Translations under genes and position numbers: made by a program
From: Pseudomonadota bacterium
Lineage (GTDB): Bacteria > Pseudomonadota > Alphaproteobacteria > Rhizobiales > Rhizobiaceae
DNA length: 64,000 nt
Direction of reading: 5' to 3'
Assembly: GCA_023404095.1 (NCBI GenBank)
Contig: JAEYDD010000032.1
Coordinates: forward strand, 1 to 64,000
Part shown: piece by piece, positions 8,371-16,965 of the stretch
Layout of the letters: each line of letters begins with the position of its first letter
How positions within the stretch are numbered: position 1 is the first letter of the stretch
The notes under the pieces: generated by a model
What the model saw: the letters and a program-made list of their open reading frames with translations, nothing else
Databases searched by the model: none
What the model was told of the DNA's origin: nothing

Positions 8371-10638
8371 CTACAGCGGAATTCCGTTCTCTGCGGCAAA
8401 ATCCGTCAGGATCTGCCGTACCGAACGAACCGGCCGGGTGTCGTTCAACGCTTCCTCCATCACGACGCCCAGCTTCTCGGCTTCGAGGCTGAGCAGCATG
8501 GCCTTGACGGGCCCCAGCGCCGTCGCAGACATGGAGACCGAGCGGAAGCCGAGACCCAGCAGTGCCATGGCCGAAATCGGCTTGCCGGCCATCTCGCCGC
8601 AAAGCGTGACGGGTGTCGCATGGCGTTCGCCGGCCCGGACGATATCGCGCAGGACCCGGAGGAACGGCCGGCCGAGAACGTCGAACCGGTCGGAGACGCG
8701 CGCGTTTCCGCGGTCGACCGCCATGGTGAACTGGAACAGGTCGTTCGAACCGACGGAGACGAAATCCACTTCCGTCATCAGTTCGTCCAGTTGCCAGAGC
8801 AGTGCTGGCACCTCCAGCATGGCGCCGAACTGCAGCTTCTTCGGCAGTTGCTCGCCGATCTTCGACTGCCGTTCGATTTCCTTCTGCAGGAGCCCGCGCA
8901 CCTCCCTAAGTTCGGCGACCTCCGTCACCATCGGCACCATCAGCCGCAACTCGCCACCAGCGGCGGCACGAAGCATCGCCCGCAGTTGCGTCCGCAAAAG
9001 CCCGGGCCGATCGAGCGATAGGCGCACCGCCCGCCATCCGAGCGCCGGATTTTCCTCGTCCGTGCTACGGAAGTAGGGGACCACCTTGTCGCCGCCGATG
9101 TCAAGCGTGCGGAACGTCACCGGTCGCCCCGCCGCCTGTTTGATGACGCTGCGGTAGAAGCCTTCCTGCTCCTCCGCCTTCGGCATGGTCGAAGCGATCA
9201 TGAACTGCAGTTCGGTGCGGAACAGGCCGATGCCCAGCGCGCCCGATTCAGAAAGATGCGGCAGATCCACCAGAAGCCCGGCATTCATCTGCAGGTTGAT
9301 GTGCTTTCCGTCCTTGGTCACCGGATCGACCGCGACGAGCGCACGGTACTGGGCCTGCCGTCGGGCGCGCAGCCGCACCTTGTCCTCATAAGACCGCTGC
9401 AGGTCCTGGACGGGGCGCAGGTGAACCTTCGCCTCGTCTCCGTCGATGATCACGGCGTCGCCATTTTCCGCCAGTGCCACTGCGCCGGCCGCCTGCCCGA
9501 CGACGGGGATGCCCATGGCGCGGGCCACGATGACGACGTGGCTTGTGACGGCCCCCTCCTCCAGCACCAGACCGCGCACGTTTTCCCGCGGATAGTCGAG
9601 CAGTTCGGCCGCCCCCATAGCGCGCGCAACCACGATCGCGTCGCCGGGGAAGCTGGCGGCCGAAAGCTTGGCGCCATAGCCTGTCAGCTGTCGCAGCAGC
9701 CTGTTGGCGAGGTCGTCGAAATCGTGCATGCGCTCGCGCAGATAGGGATCCGTCAGGCGGATCATCCGGGCCTTGGTTTCGCTTTGAACCCGTTCGACGG
9801 CCGCCTCGGCCGTCAGGCCGTTGCGGATCGCCTCTTCCAGCTTGCGCACCCAGCCGCGGTCATGGGCGAACATGCGGTAGGTCTCCAGCACCTCGCGATG
9901 CTCGCCCTCCACCGGCACGTCGCGGCGCGACAGCATGTCGTCGATCGAGATCCGCAAGGACCCGAGCGCTTCCGCCAGACGGCCCAGCTCGTGCTCGGAG
10001 TCCTCGTTGAGGAGGTTCGTGACGACGATACGCGGCTCGTGCAGCACGACATAGCCGAGCCCGATGCCTTCGCAGAAACCGGCGCCGTCGATCGATACCG
10101 GACGCGAAAGGTCCAGTTCCAGGCCGGGCTTTGTGAGTTTCTTCAGCTCGCCCGTCGCCACCATTTCGGCGATCACCATTGCAGTGGTCTCTAGCGCCTC
10201 CAGCTCATCCTCGCGATAGGTCCGGCTCGCCTTGTTCTGCACGACGAGAACCCCGAGTGCACGCCCGGTCCTGAGGATCGGCACGCCGAGAAAGGAGTGA
10301 TAGATCTCCTCCCCGGTCTCTGGAAGATAGCGGAAGGCGGGATGTGATTGCGCATCCGAGAGGTTCAACGGCTGCGCAGATGCGGCAATCGTGCCGACAA
10401 GGCCCTGCCCCATTTTCAGCTGCGCAAGGTGCACGGCGCCCGGGTTGAGGCCCTCTGTGGCGTAGAGTTCGAGAACGCCGTCCGAGCGAAGCACATAGAC
10501 GGAGCATACTTCCGCGACCATGTTCTGTGCGATCTGGCGCACGATCTGGTCCAGGCGTTCCTGTGGCTCGAGCGGCTCCGCCATCAATTCGCGCAGCCGC
10601 TTGAGAAGGACGCGCGGACCCGCGGAGAGATCTCTCAT
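8371..10638 (-). CDS. ptsP: Phosphoenolpyruvate-protein phosphotransferase PtsP (EI-Ntr)
   Basis: First enzyme of the nitrogen phosphotransferase system: it phosphorylates itself from PEP and passes the phosphate to NPr and then EIIA-Ntr, a regulatory rather than sugar-transporting chain. The 755-residue protein has an N-terminal GAF domain at about 25-155, the phosphohistidine domain with active His367 in the motif TSHVVIVAR, and a C-terminal PEP-binding TIM barrel. The GAF domain separates it from the sugar-PTS enzyme I. It lies between lysC and prfA on the same strand, 69 bases after lysC. Confidence 0.97.
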   Translation of the reverse strand: MRDLSAGPRVLLKRLRELMAEPLEPQERLDQIVRQIAQNMVAEVCSVYVLRSDGVLELYATEGLNPGAVHLAQLKMGQGLVGTIAASAQPLNLSDAQSHPAFRYLPETGEEIYHSFLGVPILRTGRALGVLVVQNKASRTYREDELEALETTAMVIAEMVATGELKKLTKPGLELDLSRPVSIDGAGFCEGIGLGYVVLHEPRIVVTNLLNEDSEHELGRLAEALGSLRISIDDMLSRRDVPVEGEHREVLETYRMFAHDRGWVRKLEEAIRNGLTAEAAVERVQSETKARMIRLTDPYLRERMHDFDDLANRLLRQLTGYGAKLSAASFPGDAIVVARAMGAAELLDYPRENVRGLVLEEGAVTSHVVIVARAMGIPVVGQAAGAVALAENGDAVIIDGDEAKVHLRPVQDLQRSYEDKVRLRARRQAQYRALVAVDPVTKDGKHINLQMNAGLLVDLPHLSESGALGIGLFRTELQFMIASTMPKAEEQEGFYRSVIKQAAGRPVTFRTLDIGGDKVVPYFRSTDEENPALGWRAVRLSLDRPGLLRTQLRAMLRAAAGGELRLMVPMVTEVAELREVRGLLQKEIERQSKIGEQLPKKLQFGAMLEVPALLWQLDELMTEVDFVSVGSNDLFQFTMAVDRGNARVSDRFDVLGRPFLRVLRDIVRAGERHATPVTLCGEMAGKPISAMALLGLGFRSVSMSATALGPVKAMLLSLEAEKLGVVMEEALNDTRPVRSVRQILTDFAAENGIPL

Positions 10639-10707
10639 CGCGTGGCGTCTCCCGAAAATGAACCCACCCGTGAAGCCGTCGGGAATCTGCCCGACGAATC
10701 CGGTCGA

Positions 10708-11982
10708 TTACTTCTTATCGAGACCGTAGACGGAATGCAAAGTCCGTACTGCGAGTTCCGCGTACGGGCCGTCGATCAGGATGGAAATCTTGATTTCGGA
10801 GGTGGTGATGGCCTTGATGTTGATGCCCTTGTCGGCCAACGCCCGGAAGGCCGAAGCGGCAACGCCTGCGTGGCTGCGCATGCCGATGCCGATGACGGAG
10901 ACCTTGACCAGGCCCGTCTCGTGCTGGATCACGTCGAAACCGACCTTCTCCTTGGCACCTTCCAGAACCTTCAGCGACTTCTCGACGTCGCCGGAAGGGA
11001 CGGTGAACGTCATGTCGGTCTTCGAACCGTCCTCGGAGATGTTCTGGACGATCATGTCGACATTGATGTGGGCTTCGGCCAGCGGACCGAAGATCGCAGC
11101 CGAAACGCCCGGGCGGTCGGCGACGCGCCTGAGCGAAATCTGCGCTTCATCCTTGGCATAGGCGATGCCGGTTACGACTTCCTGTTCCACGATCTCTTCC
11201 TCATCACAAATCAGCGTACCGGGCGGGTTCAGAAGATCGCCCATGCCCGGCGCATCGGGATCCTCGAAGGACGAGCGCACGAAGGTACGCACCTTGTGCA
11301 CCATGGCGAGCTCGACGGAGCGCACCTGCAGCACCTTGGCGCCCAGCGACGCCATTTCCAGCATTTCCTCGAAGGCGATCTTCTTCAGGCGGCGCGCCTT
11401 GGGCTCAATGCGCGGGTCGGTCGTGTAGACTCCGTCGACGTCGGTATAGATATCACAACGGTCTGCCTTCACCGCTGCCGCGATCGCCACAGCAGACGTG
11501 TCCGAGCCGCCGCGGCCGAGCGTGGCGACACGGTTGTCCGGGCCGATCCCCTGGAAGCCGGCAACGACGGCAACCTGGCCCTCGCCCATGCGGCGGATGA
11601 TCTCTTCGCCGTTGATGTCGAGGATCCGCGCCGCACCATGGGCGTTGTCCGTCTTGATCGGAATCTGCCAGCCCTGCCAGGAGCGGGCGTTGATGCCCAT
11701 CGACTGTAGGGCGATGGCCAGAAGTCCGGACGTGACCTGTTCGCCAGAGGCAACGATCGTGTCGTACTCGCGCGCATCGTAGAAGGGCGAGCTTGCGCCC
11801 GTCGCCTTAGGCATGCCATGCACCCAGCCGACAAGTTCGTTCGTCTTGCCCGACATAGCCGAAACGACGACGGCCACTTCGTGACCCGCATCGACCTCGC
11901 GTTTGACGTGGCGCGCGACATTGTGAATGCGGTCCAGGTCAGCGACGGAAGTTCCGCCGAATTTCATCACGATGCGTGCCAT
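10708..11982 (-). CDS. lysC: Aspartate kinase
   Basis: Phosphorylates aspartate at the first step toward lysine, threonine and methionine. The 424-residue protein begins with the family motif KFGGTSV (residues 7-13), has the amino-acid kinase fold to about 240, and ends in two ACT domains (for example VSVIGIGMRSHAGVA) that bind feedback inhibitors. The length fits the monofunctional lysine/threonine-controlled class. It is the first gene of the run lysC-ptsP-prfA-prmC, and its promoter should lie in 11983-12100. Confidence 0.97.
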   Translation of the reverse strand: MARIVMKFGGTSVADLDRIHNVARHVKREVDAGHEVAVVVSAMSGKTNELVGWVHGMPKATGASSPFYDAREYDTIVASGEQVTSGLLAIALQSMGINARSWQGWQIPIKTDNAHGAARILDINGEEIIRRMGEGQVAVVAGFQGIGPDNRVATLGRGGSDTSAVAIAAAVKADRCDIYTDVDGVYTTDPRIEPKARRLKKIAFEEMLEMASLGAKVLQVRSVELAMVHKVRTFVRSSFEDPDAPGMGDLLNPPGTLICDEEEIVEQEVVTGIAYAKDEAQISLRRVADRPGVSAAIFGPLAEAHINVDMIVQNISEDGSKTDMTFTVPSGDVEKSLKVLEGAKEKVGFDVIQHETGLVKVSVIGIGMRSHAGVAASAFRALADKGINIKAITTSEIKISILIDGPYAELAVRTLHSVYGLDKK

Positions 11983-12101
11983 ATCTGTCTACCGGTACTG
12001 GTGGGTCGCGCGGACGCGCGGAAAGTCGCGGCGTCTCTTAACCGAAGAGGGGGCAGGGCGCAATGGCGGGTTTGCTGGCGGTCGGCGGAGCTGCCATACG
12101 C

Positions 12102-12392
12102 TCAGCCATAGCGGCATGTCACCTCGCCGGCCTGCGACCTGCGATGCGCCAGCTTTTCCTTGCAATTCCGCGGCCGGTCGGGCCGTCCTTGCCCATCCAG
12201 ACCGGCGTCCGCGAGAAGACGTCCGTCACCTCGGACGATCAGCACCGATACGAAGTGCCGCATGGCGGCATCGTTGCGCGCTCGCTGCAGCCGATCCTCC
12301 AATCTCTCGAGGCATGACCTCCACGCCCACCGCCACTTGCTCACGCGCGCCTCCCGCATCAGGAGGCTCGATGGTTCCCTTGCAATAGACAT
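12102..12392 (-). CDS. Possible small DUF1127-like protein divergent from the LysR gene
   Basis: An open frame of up to 96 residues whose centre (arginine-rich helix, then GRLLADAGLD) resembles the DUF1127 pattern of an Arg-rich segment followed by LxDIGL. It is divergent from a LysR gene, an arrangement I remember for DUF1127 genes in rhizobia. The ATG at 12392 lies inside a dyad that may bind the regulator; an in-frame ATG at 12359 is an alternative start. The tail after residue 70 has no family resemblance. Moderate confidence only: it could be a chance frame. Confidence 0.45.
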   Translation of the reverse strand: MSIAREPSSLLMREARVSKWRWAWRSCLERLEDRLQRARNDAAMRHFVSVLIVRGDGRLLADAGLDGQGRPDRPRNCKEKLAHRRSQAGEVTCRYG

Positions 12393-12405
12393 TCCACAAA
12401 CGAAT
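12391..12405. promoter_or_regulatory. LysR-type T-N11-A dyad between divergent genes
   Basis: ATTC-N7-GAAT is an interrupted palindrome of 15 bases that satisfies the T-N11-A rule for LysR-family binding sites. It lies 42 bases upstream of the LysR start codon, in the short interval facing the divergent small gene, where LysR proteins typically bind to control themselves and their neighbour. Confidence 0.5.
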
Positions 12406-12447
12406 AGTTATGATGCAGCCATCAGAAAAACAGATGGCGCTACGTCC

Positions 12448-13314
12448 ATGTCGCTGCCGCTTGAAAGCGAGCTTCTCCGGGCCTTCCTGATCATAGCGGA
12501 CACGGGGAACGTGACGCGCTCCGCCGCAATGCTCGGCCGCACCCAGTCCGCCATCAGCATGCAGGTGAAGCGGCTCGAGGAAGCCATCGGCGCGCCGCTG
12601 TTCGAGCGCGGCCCGCGCGGCGTGACCTTGTCCGCGGAAGGACGGCGTCTGGTTCCCTATGCACAGCGCATCGTCGGACTGATCGACGAGACCGCGTCTG
12701 CAATGCGGTCCAAGCCGCTGGACGGACCGGTCCGTGTCGGCATCCCGGAGGAGTATACGCAAACGGTGTTGCCGCGGGCGCTGGCGGCTTTTGCCGAGTG
12801 CCATCCCGCCACCGAGGTCACCGTGCTTTGCGGACACTCGGCACAGCAGGCCAAGGCGCTGGAGAACGACGAGCTTGACCTCGCCGTCGTCTTCGACTGG
12901 CGCGGCACCCAGAGCGGCGACGTGCTTTGCGTCGATCCCACGGTATGGGTCACCTCGCGCGCCCACGAGCTGCACCTGCTGCGGCCGGTGCCGATCGCGG
13001 TTTATCGAAACTCCGACTGGTTTCGCGATTTTGCGCTCCGCTCGCTGCAACAGCATACCATTCCCTATCGCGAGGCATTCAGTTGCGACACCTGCAGCGG
13101 CCTTGCAACGGCCGTGTCGGCGGGACTCGCCATCGCCCCATTGGCCCGCAGCAATATTCCGCCCGACGCCCGGGAGCTGACCCGCGAAGACGGTTTCCCG
13201 CCGGTGGACTCGTCACGCGTGGTACTGAAGCTCAATCCGCACCGCTCCAGTGCCGCGATCACCAGCATGATAAAGGTCATCCGGGCCGCCTTTCAGCCAA
13301 GCGCCCTGGGGTAA
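12448..13314 (+). CDS. LysR family transcriptional regulator
   Basis: DNA-binding regulator of 288 residues. Residues 5-62 form the winged helix-turn-helix (with GRTQSAISMQVKRLE as the recognition part), followed by a periplasmic-binding-like effector domain from about 90. The effector and targets are unknown. The start is the ATG in front of S-L-P-L-E-S, since LysR proteins begin close to their helix-turn-helix; the frame stays open further upstream but without family resemblance. The likely target is the divergent small gene and itself through the ATTC-N7-GAAT site. A SnoaL-like gene follows after 132 bases. Confidence 0.93.
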   Translation: MSLPLESELLRAFLIIADTGNVTRSAAMLGRTQSAISMQVKRLEEAIGAPLFERGPRGVTLSAEGRRLVPYAQRIVGLIDETASAMRSKPLDGPVRVGIPEEYTQTVLPRALAAFAECHPATEVTVLCGHSAQQAKALENDELDLAVVFDWRGTQSGDVLCVDPTVWVTSRAHELHLLRPVPIAVYRNSDWFRDFALRSLQQHTIPYREAFSCDTCSGLATAVSAGLAIAPLARSNIPPDARELTREDGFPPVDSSRVVLKLNPHRSSAAITSMIKVIRAAFQPSALG

Positions 13315-13446
13315 CCTCCTTGCCGCGGCGGGCGAGAGGTTGCATCGACCGGCGGAACGACGGAAGATTGGTTCGACGCGTGGGCGAGCCGAACGAACCG
13401 GGACTCGTGCCGGCGCAGATGGGACGAGCCGAATGGAGACGCATCC

Positions 13447-13848
13447 ATGTCCGACGATTTCCACGCCTTCATCCAGAAACGTAAGGAAGTTGCCCGCGCC
13501 TACGTCAACGGCGACGCCGGCCCCCTGGAGGCGATCGCCGCCTCAACCTCGCCGGCCAGTTTCTTCCATCCACGGGGAGCAGTGGTGGAAGGCGCGGACG
13601 AGGTGCTCGCCCGTTACGTCGACGATGCCGCCTCCTTCAGCCCCGGCGGCGAGAGCGACATCGAGATCATCCACATGGGCCACGACGGCAAATTCGGCTA
13701 TTGGGTCGGCTACCAGAATGCCACCGCACGCCTGAAGGGTCTCCCCGACCCCGTACCGATGCGCCTTCGCGTCACCGAAATCTTCCGCCGTTCGAACGGC
13801 CGATGGCAACTGGTGCACCGGCACGCCGACCTCGCCGACAAGGCTTGA
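13447..13848 (+). CDS. SnoaL-like / NTF2-fold protein (DUF4440 type)
   Basis: 133-residue protein with the size and pattern of the NTF2-like fold: an N-terminal helix with ARAYVNGD, the segment FFHPRGAVVEGADEV, and a C-terminal strand RVTEIFRRSNGRWQLVHRHAD typical of DUF4440 and YybH-like proteins. Members are small cone-shaped proteins used as enzymes or ligand-binding modules; no catalytic role can be assigned here. It follows the LysR gene in the same direction, so co-regulation is possible. Confidence 0.85.
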   Translation: MSDDFHAFIQKRKEVARAYVNGDAGPLEAIAASTSPASFFHPRGAVVEGADEVLARYVDDAASFSPGGESDIEIIHMGHDGKFGYWVGYQNATARLKGLPDPVPMRLRVTEIFRRSNGRWQLVHRHADLADKA

Positions 13849-13981
13849 TACGCCTCTTCACCAGCTCCAGGCCAACGACATGGACGCACGCAGCCCCGTC
13901 CGGGCAACGGGAATGTCGGCGGCGGGCTTGACTTCAACGCCCAACCGTCCGACTTCAGGAGCGGAAGGAAAAGGAGCCGCC

Positions 13982-14731
13982 ATGAGCGAGACTGCACGCA
14001 CGACCATCGACCAGGCCGAAGTGGACCGTTTCTCTGCCATGGCTGCGGAATGGTGGGATCCGAACGGCAAATTCCGTCCGCTGCACAAGTTCAATCCGGT
14101 TCGCCTTGCCTACATCCGCGATGCTGCCTCGGCGCACTTCGGCCGGGATCCGAAAGCCCATCGTCCGCTCGAAGGCCTGCGCGTCCTCGACATCGGATGC
14201 GGCGGTGGCCTGCTGTCCGAGCCGATGGCACGCATGGGAGCCAGCGTCGTCGGTGCCGACGCTTCGGAGAAGAACATCGGCATTGCCAAGACCCATGCGG
14301 CCGGCAGCGGCGTCGAAGTGGACTATCGCGCAGTCACGGCCGAGGCTCTGGCCGAAGCGGGCGAGAGCTTCGATATCGTCTTGAACATGGAAGTGGTCGA
14401 ACACGTCGCCGACGTGGATTTCTTCCTTACCACCTGCGCCTCCATGGTGCGCCCGGGCGGCATGATGTTCGTCGCCACCATCAATCGCACCCTCAAGGCT
14501 GCAGCCCTGGCGATCTTCGCCGCGGAAAATGTGCTGCGCTGGCTGCCGAAGGGCACCCACCAGTATGAAAAGCTGGTGCGCCCCGAGGAAATCGAAAAGC
14601 CGCTCCAGGCCGCCGGCCTGTCGGTGACCGATCGGACCGGCGTCTTCTTCAATCCGCTTTCCAACCAGTGGAACCTGTCCAAGGACATGGATGTCAACTA
14701 CATGCTGGTCGCGCGCCGCGCGCAGGCGTGA
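13982..14731 (+). CDS. ubiG: Ubiquinone biosynthesis O-methyltransferase UbiG
   Basis: SAM-dependent enzyme that makes both O-methylations in ubiquinone synthesis. The 249-residue protein has the N-terminal signature FSAMAAEWWDPNGKFRPLHK, the SAM motif DIGCGGG at about 70-76 and the membrane-interacting stretch before GTHQYEKLVRPEE, all typical of UbiG. The ATG is preceded by a GGAAAAGGAG ribosome site. It converges with the DUF3291 gene. Confidence 0.97.
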   Translation: MSETARTTIDQAEVDRFSAMAAEWWDPNGKFRPLHKFNPVRLAYIRDAASAHFGRDPKAHRPLEGLRVLDIGCGGGLLSEPMARMGASVVGADASEKNIGIAKTHAAGSGVEVDYRAVTAEALAEAGESFDIVLNMEVVEHVADVDFFLTTCASMVRPGGMMFVATINRTLKAAALAIFAAENVLRWLPKGTHQYEKLVRPEEIEKPLQAAGLSVTDRTGVFFNPLSNQWNLSKDMDVNYMLVARRAQA

Positions 14732-14749
14732 GCCGGCCGCGGGCCGGCT
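14731..14749. terminator. GC hairpin between convergent ubiG and DUF3291 genes
   Basis: AGCCGGCC / GGCCGGCT forms a perfect 8-bp stem with a 3-base loop starting at the last base of the ubiG stop codon. There is no T-run on either side, so it may be a weak bidirectional terminator or an mRNA 3' end protector. Confidence 0.4.
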
Positions 14750-14769
14750 GGACCGCCGCCGTCGCCATC

Positions 14770-15366
14770 TCAGGGTTTCAGGGAGCGGACATGCGCCAGC
14801 AGGTCCGCCTGACCAGGAGCATTGGCCTCGGCCAGCTGCCGCACGCGGCCACGGTCGATGACGACGCCCTTACCGGACGGATCGAACGCGGCCTTGAACG
14901 TGAAGGCAAACGGGCTTGGCCCATTGTCGTGCAGATGCTCCAGCCGCGCGACGCCGTCGGCCCATGCCGGCCGCGTGCCCGCGTCAACCCACCAAAGCAC
15001 CAGTGGCGGCCAGCTTTGCTTGCGGTTCCAGTGGCGGGCATGCTTCAGCGCGTCGGCATGGACGCCGTTGTAGGAGAATGCCATCAGCGATTCCAGGTCC
15101 CGCCAGAGCGAAAGGGACGATGGCCCGCTGTCGAGGCCGCTTTCTGCGATGAAACGCGGGAAGACCTGCTCGCCCCAGCTGTCCGGCCCCTCGACACACG
15201 CATATCCGGAGCGGCCGACAAAGCCCTTGGCCCTCTCCGCCGCCGCGAAATTTGCGGCCTCCCGCAGGCGGAACCCTTCGACAGCCGGGCTCTCGTAGTC
15301 ATCCACATGCAGGCCGAAATTGTACATCGCCAGATGATGGCGCGACGCGACAAGATGCGGCGCCAT
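14770..15366 (-). CDS. DUF3291 domain protein
   Basis: Conserved protein of 198 residues, function unknown. The N-terminal HLAMYNFGLHV and the internal WWVDAGTRPAWADGVARLEHLHDNGPSP, with several conserved Trp, match the DUF3291 family as I remember it; the fold resembles small heme- or ligand-binding ferredoxin-like barrels, but no chemistry is known. It starts 2 bases after the DUF1178 stop, so it is translated from the same message. An internal ATG at M-Y-N-F is a less likely start. Confidence 0.85.
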   Translation of the reverse strand: MAPHLVASRHHLAMYNFGLHVDDYESPAVEGFRLREAANFAAAERAKGFVGRSGYACVEGPDSWGEQVFPRFIAESGLDSGPSSLSLWRDLESLMAFSYNGVHADALKHARHWNRKQSWPPLVLWWVDAGTRPAWADGVARLEHLHDNGPSPFAFTFKAAFDPSGKGVVIDRGRVRQLAEANAPGQADLLAHVRSLKP

Positions 15367-15368
15367 CG

Positions 15369-15797
15369 CTAGTTCTTGTCGTCAGGCAGGATCGGAAGCG
15401 GGGCGATCTCCACCCCTTCTTCGATCAGTGAACGCGCCTCCTCGGCCGTGGCCCGGCCGATCAGTCCGCGCTGTTCGCTTTCACCGTAGTGGATCTTGCG
15501 CGCCTCTTCCGGAAAGCGATCGCCGACATCTTCCGCGTTCGCCTTGATCGTCGCGACGATCTGACGAAGCTTTTCCATCGCCTGATGGTCGTGCGCGGTC
15601 ATGACGGGATGCCGCCGTTCTTCCTTCTTGCGTGCCGTCGAGACCGACGGCGCCATCAGCCGCTTGCTGACGCGCGGCGAGCCGCAGGACGGGCAACTGA
15701 CGAGCCCGCGTTCCTGCTGGCGGCCGAAATCATCCGACGAGCCGAACCAGCCCTCGAATTCGTGGGCATTGTCACAGACGAGGTCATAGCGGATCAC
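15369..15797 (-). CDS. DUF1178 family protein
   Basis: Conserved alphaproteobacterial protein of 142 residues, function unknown. It begins with a GTG codon in the family motif (V/M)IRYDLVCDNAHEFEGWFGS and has a CPSCGS pair that, with the earlier Cys, probably binds zinc. The GTG overlaps the TGA stop of the upstream amidase gene (GTGA), which points to coupled translation. Co-occurrence with a nitrilase-family amidase and a glutaredoxin suggests a thiol-related setting, by inference only. Confidence 0.9.
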   Translation of the reverse strand: MIRYDLVCDNAHEFEGWFGSSDDFGRQQERGLVSCPSCGSPRVSKRLMAPSVSTARKKEERRHPVMTAHDHQAMEKLRQIVATIKANAEDVGDRFPEEARKIHYGESEQRGLIGRATAEEARSLIEEGVEIAPLPILPDDKN

Positions 15798-16654
15798 GCG
15801 GCAACGCCTCCCGTTCCGGTCTGTGCGGCGATCTCCTCGACCGAAAAGGCCCGCCCGTTGCGGAGATTCGGGATACGCTCGCGGGCTGCCTTGACGGCGC
15901 CGATGTCCGCCTCGGCAATCACGATCGCCTCGCCGGTTGCGCCGGCAGAGGCGACCACCTTGCCCCACGGATCGATGACGATGGAGTGGCCGAAGGTCTC
16001 ACGGCCATCCTGATGAACACCCGCCTGCGCCGCCGCGATGATGTAAACGCCGTTCTCGATCGCACGCGCCCGCAGAAGCGTTTCCCAGTGCGCCTCACCC
16101 GTCTGCCGCGTGAAGGCGGCGGGGACCGAAATGATCTGTGCGCCCGCCTGCGCCTCGGCCTTGAACAGTTCCGGGAACCGCACGTCGTAACAGATGGCAA
16201 ATCCGAGCTTGGCGAAGGAGAGGTCGGCGACCTTGGCGACATTGCCCGGGCTGTAGACCGCGCTTTCGCGCCAGCTTTCGCCGTTGTCCAGATCGACGTC
16301 GAACATGTGGATCTTGTCGTAGGAGCAGATCCGCCGCCCGTCCGGTGCAAACAGGAAGCCGCGGTTTGCGACCTTGCCGTCCGAAAGCGCGATCGCGGTG
16401 GAACCAACATGGAGATGGATGCCGAGTTCGCCCGCCAGCTCGGCCGCCTTGCGCACGATCAGATCATCGCCTTCCGCCCGGAGGATGGCTGTCAGCCCCG
16501 CCCTGTCCTTCTGCACCGCACCGGTCATTTCAGGGGTCTGCACATAGATGGCGCCCTGAGCGGCAGCCTCTCGAACGAGGCGCTCCATCGACTGGGCGTT
16601 CACCTCCGGATCGATACCGGAGCACATCTGGACGGCGGCGATTTTCAGGGACAT
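15794..16654 (-). CDS. Carbon-nitrogen hydrolase, probable deaminated-glutathione amidase type
   Basis: Nitrilase-superfamily amidase of 286 residues with a complete catalytic triad: Glu42 (TPEM), Lys114 (YDKIHMFDVDL) and Cys155 (GFAICYDVRFPELF). The segment after Lys and the short length fit the Nit1/YbeM group, which hydrolyses deaminated glutathione as a repair step; that substrate is inferred from the family and from the neighbouring glutaredoxin gene. The start is the ATG of M-S-L-K-I-A-A-V-Q, 13 bases after grxC; longer in-frame extension has no family resemblance. Confidence 0.93.
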   Translation of the reverse strand: MSLKIAAVQMCSGIDPEVNAQSMERLVREAAAQGAIYVQTPEMTGAVQKDRAGLTAILRAEGDDLIVRKAAELAGELGIHLHVGSTAIALSDGKVANRGFLFAPDGRRICSYDKIHMFDVDLDNGESWRESAVYSPGNVAKVADLSFAKLGFAICYDVRFPELFKAEAQAGAQIISVPAAFTRQTGEAHWETLLRARAIENGVYIIAAAQAGVHQDGRETFGHSIVIDPWGKVVASAGATGEAIVIAEADIGAVKAARERIPNLRNGRAFSVEEIAAQTGTGGVAA

Positions 16655-16667
16655 CGTGTTTCTATCC

Positions 16668-16925
16668 TCAGGCCGCCAGCAGCGGGTCCAGCTTGCCGGC
16701 ACGCTCGAGCGCGTGCAGGTCGTCGCAGCCGCCGATATGCTCGCCGTCGATGAAGATCTGTGGGAACGTGCTGCGGCCGTTCGCGCGCTGGATCATCTCC
16801 TGGCGAAGCTCCGGTGCATTGGTGGCATCGAACTCGGTAAAGGCGGCGCCCTTCGTTTCCAGCAACTTCTTTGCGGCGCTGCAATATCCGCAAAACTGCC
16901 GCGTATAAATGTCGATCGAAGCCAT
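16668..16925 (-). CDS. grxC: Glutaredoxin 3
   Basis: Small cytoplasmic thiol-disulfide oxidoreductase of 85 residues that uses glutathione to reduce disulfides. The active site is Cys12-Gly-Tyr-Cys15, close to the usual CPYC, and the glutathione-binding TFPQIFIDGEHIGGCDD is present. The chosen ATG gives normal Grx length; an upstream in-frame ATG would add five residues or more. It lies between comF and the amidase on the same strand. Confidence 0.96.
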   Translation of the reverse strand: MASIDIYTRQFCGYCSAAKKLLETKGAAFTEFDATNAPELRQEMIQRANGRSTFPQIFIDGEHIGGCDDLHALERAGKLDPLLAA

Positions 16926-16965
16926 TACAGCATTCTCCATAGCGATAGGCGGGTTCGTTGATCCC

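Noticed and set aside
6155..9076. 973-codon plus-strand open frame across prmC, prfA and ptsP
   Set aside because: It runs antisense through three certain genes and has no recognisable domain.
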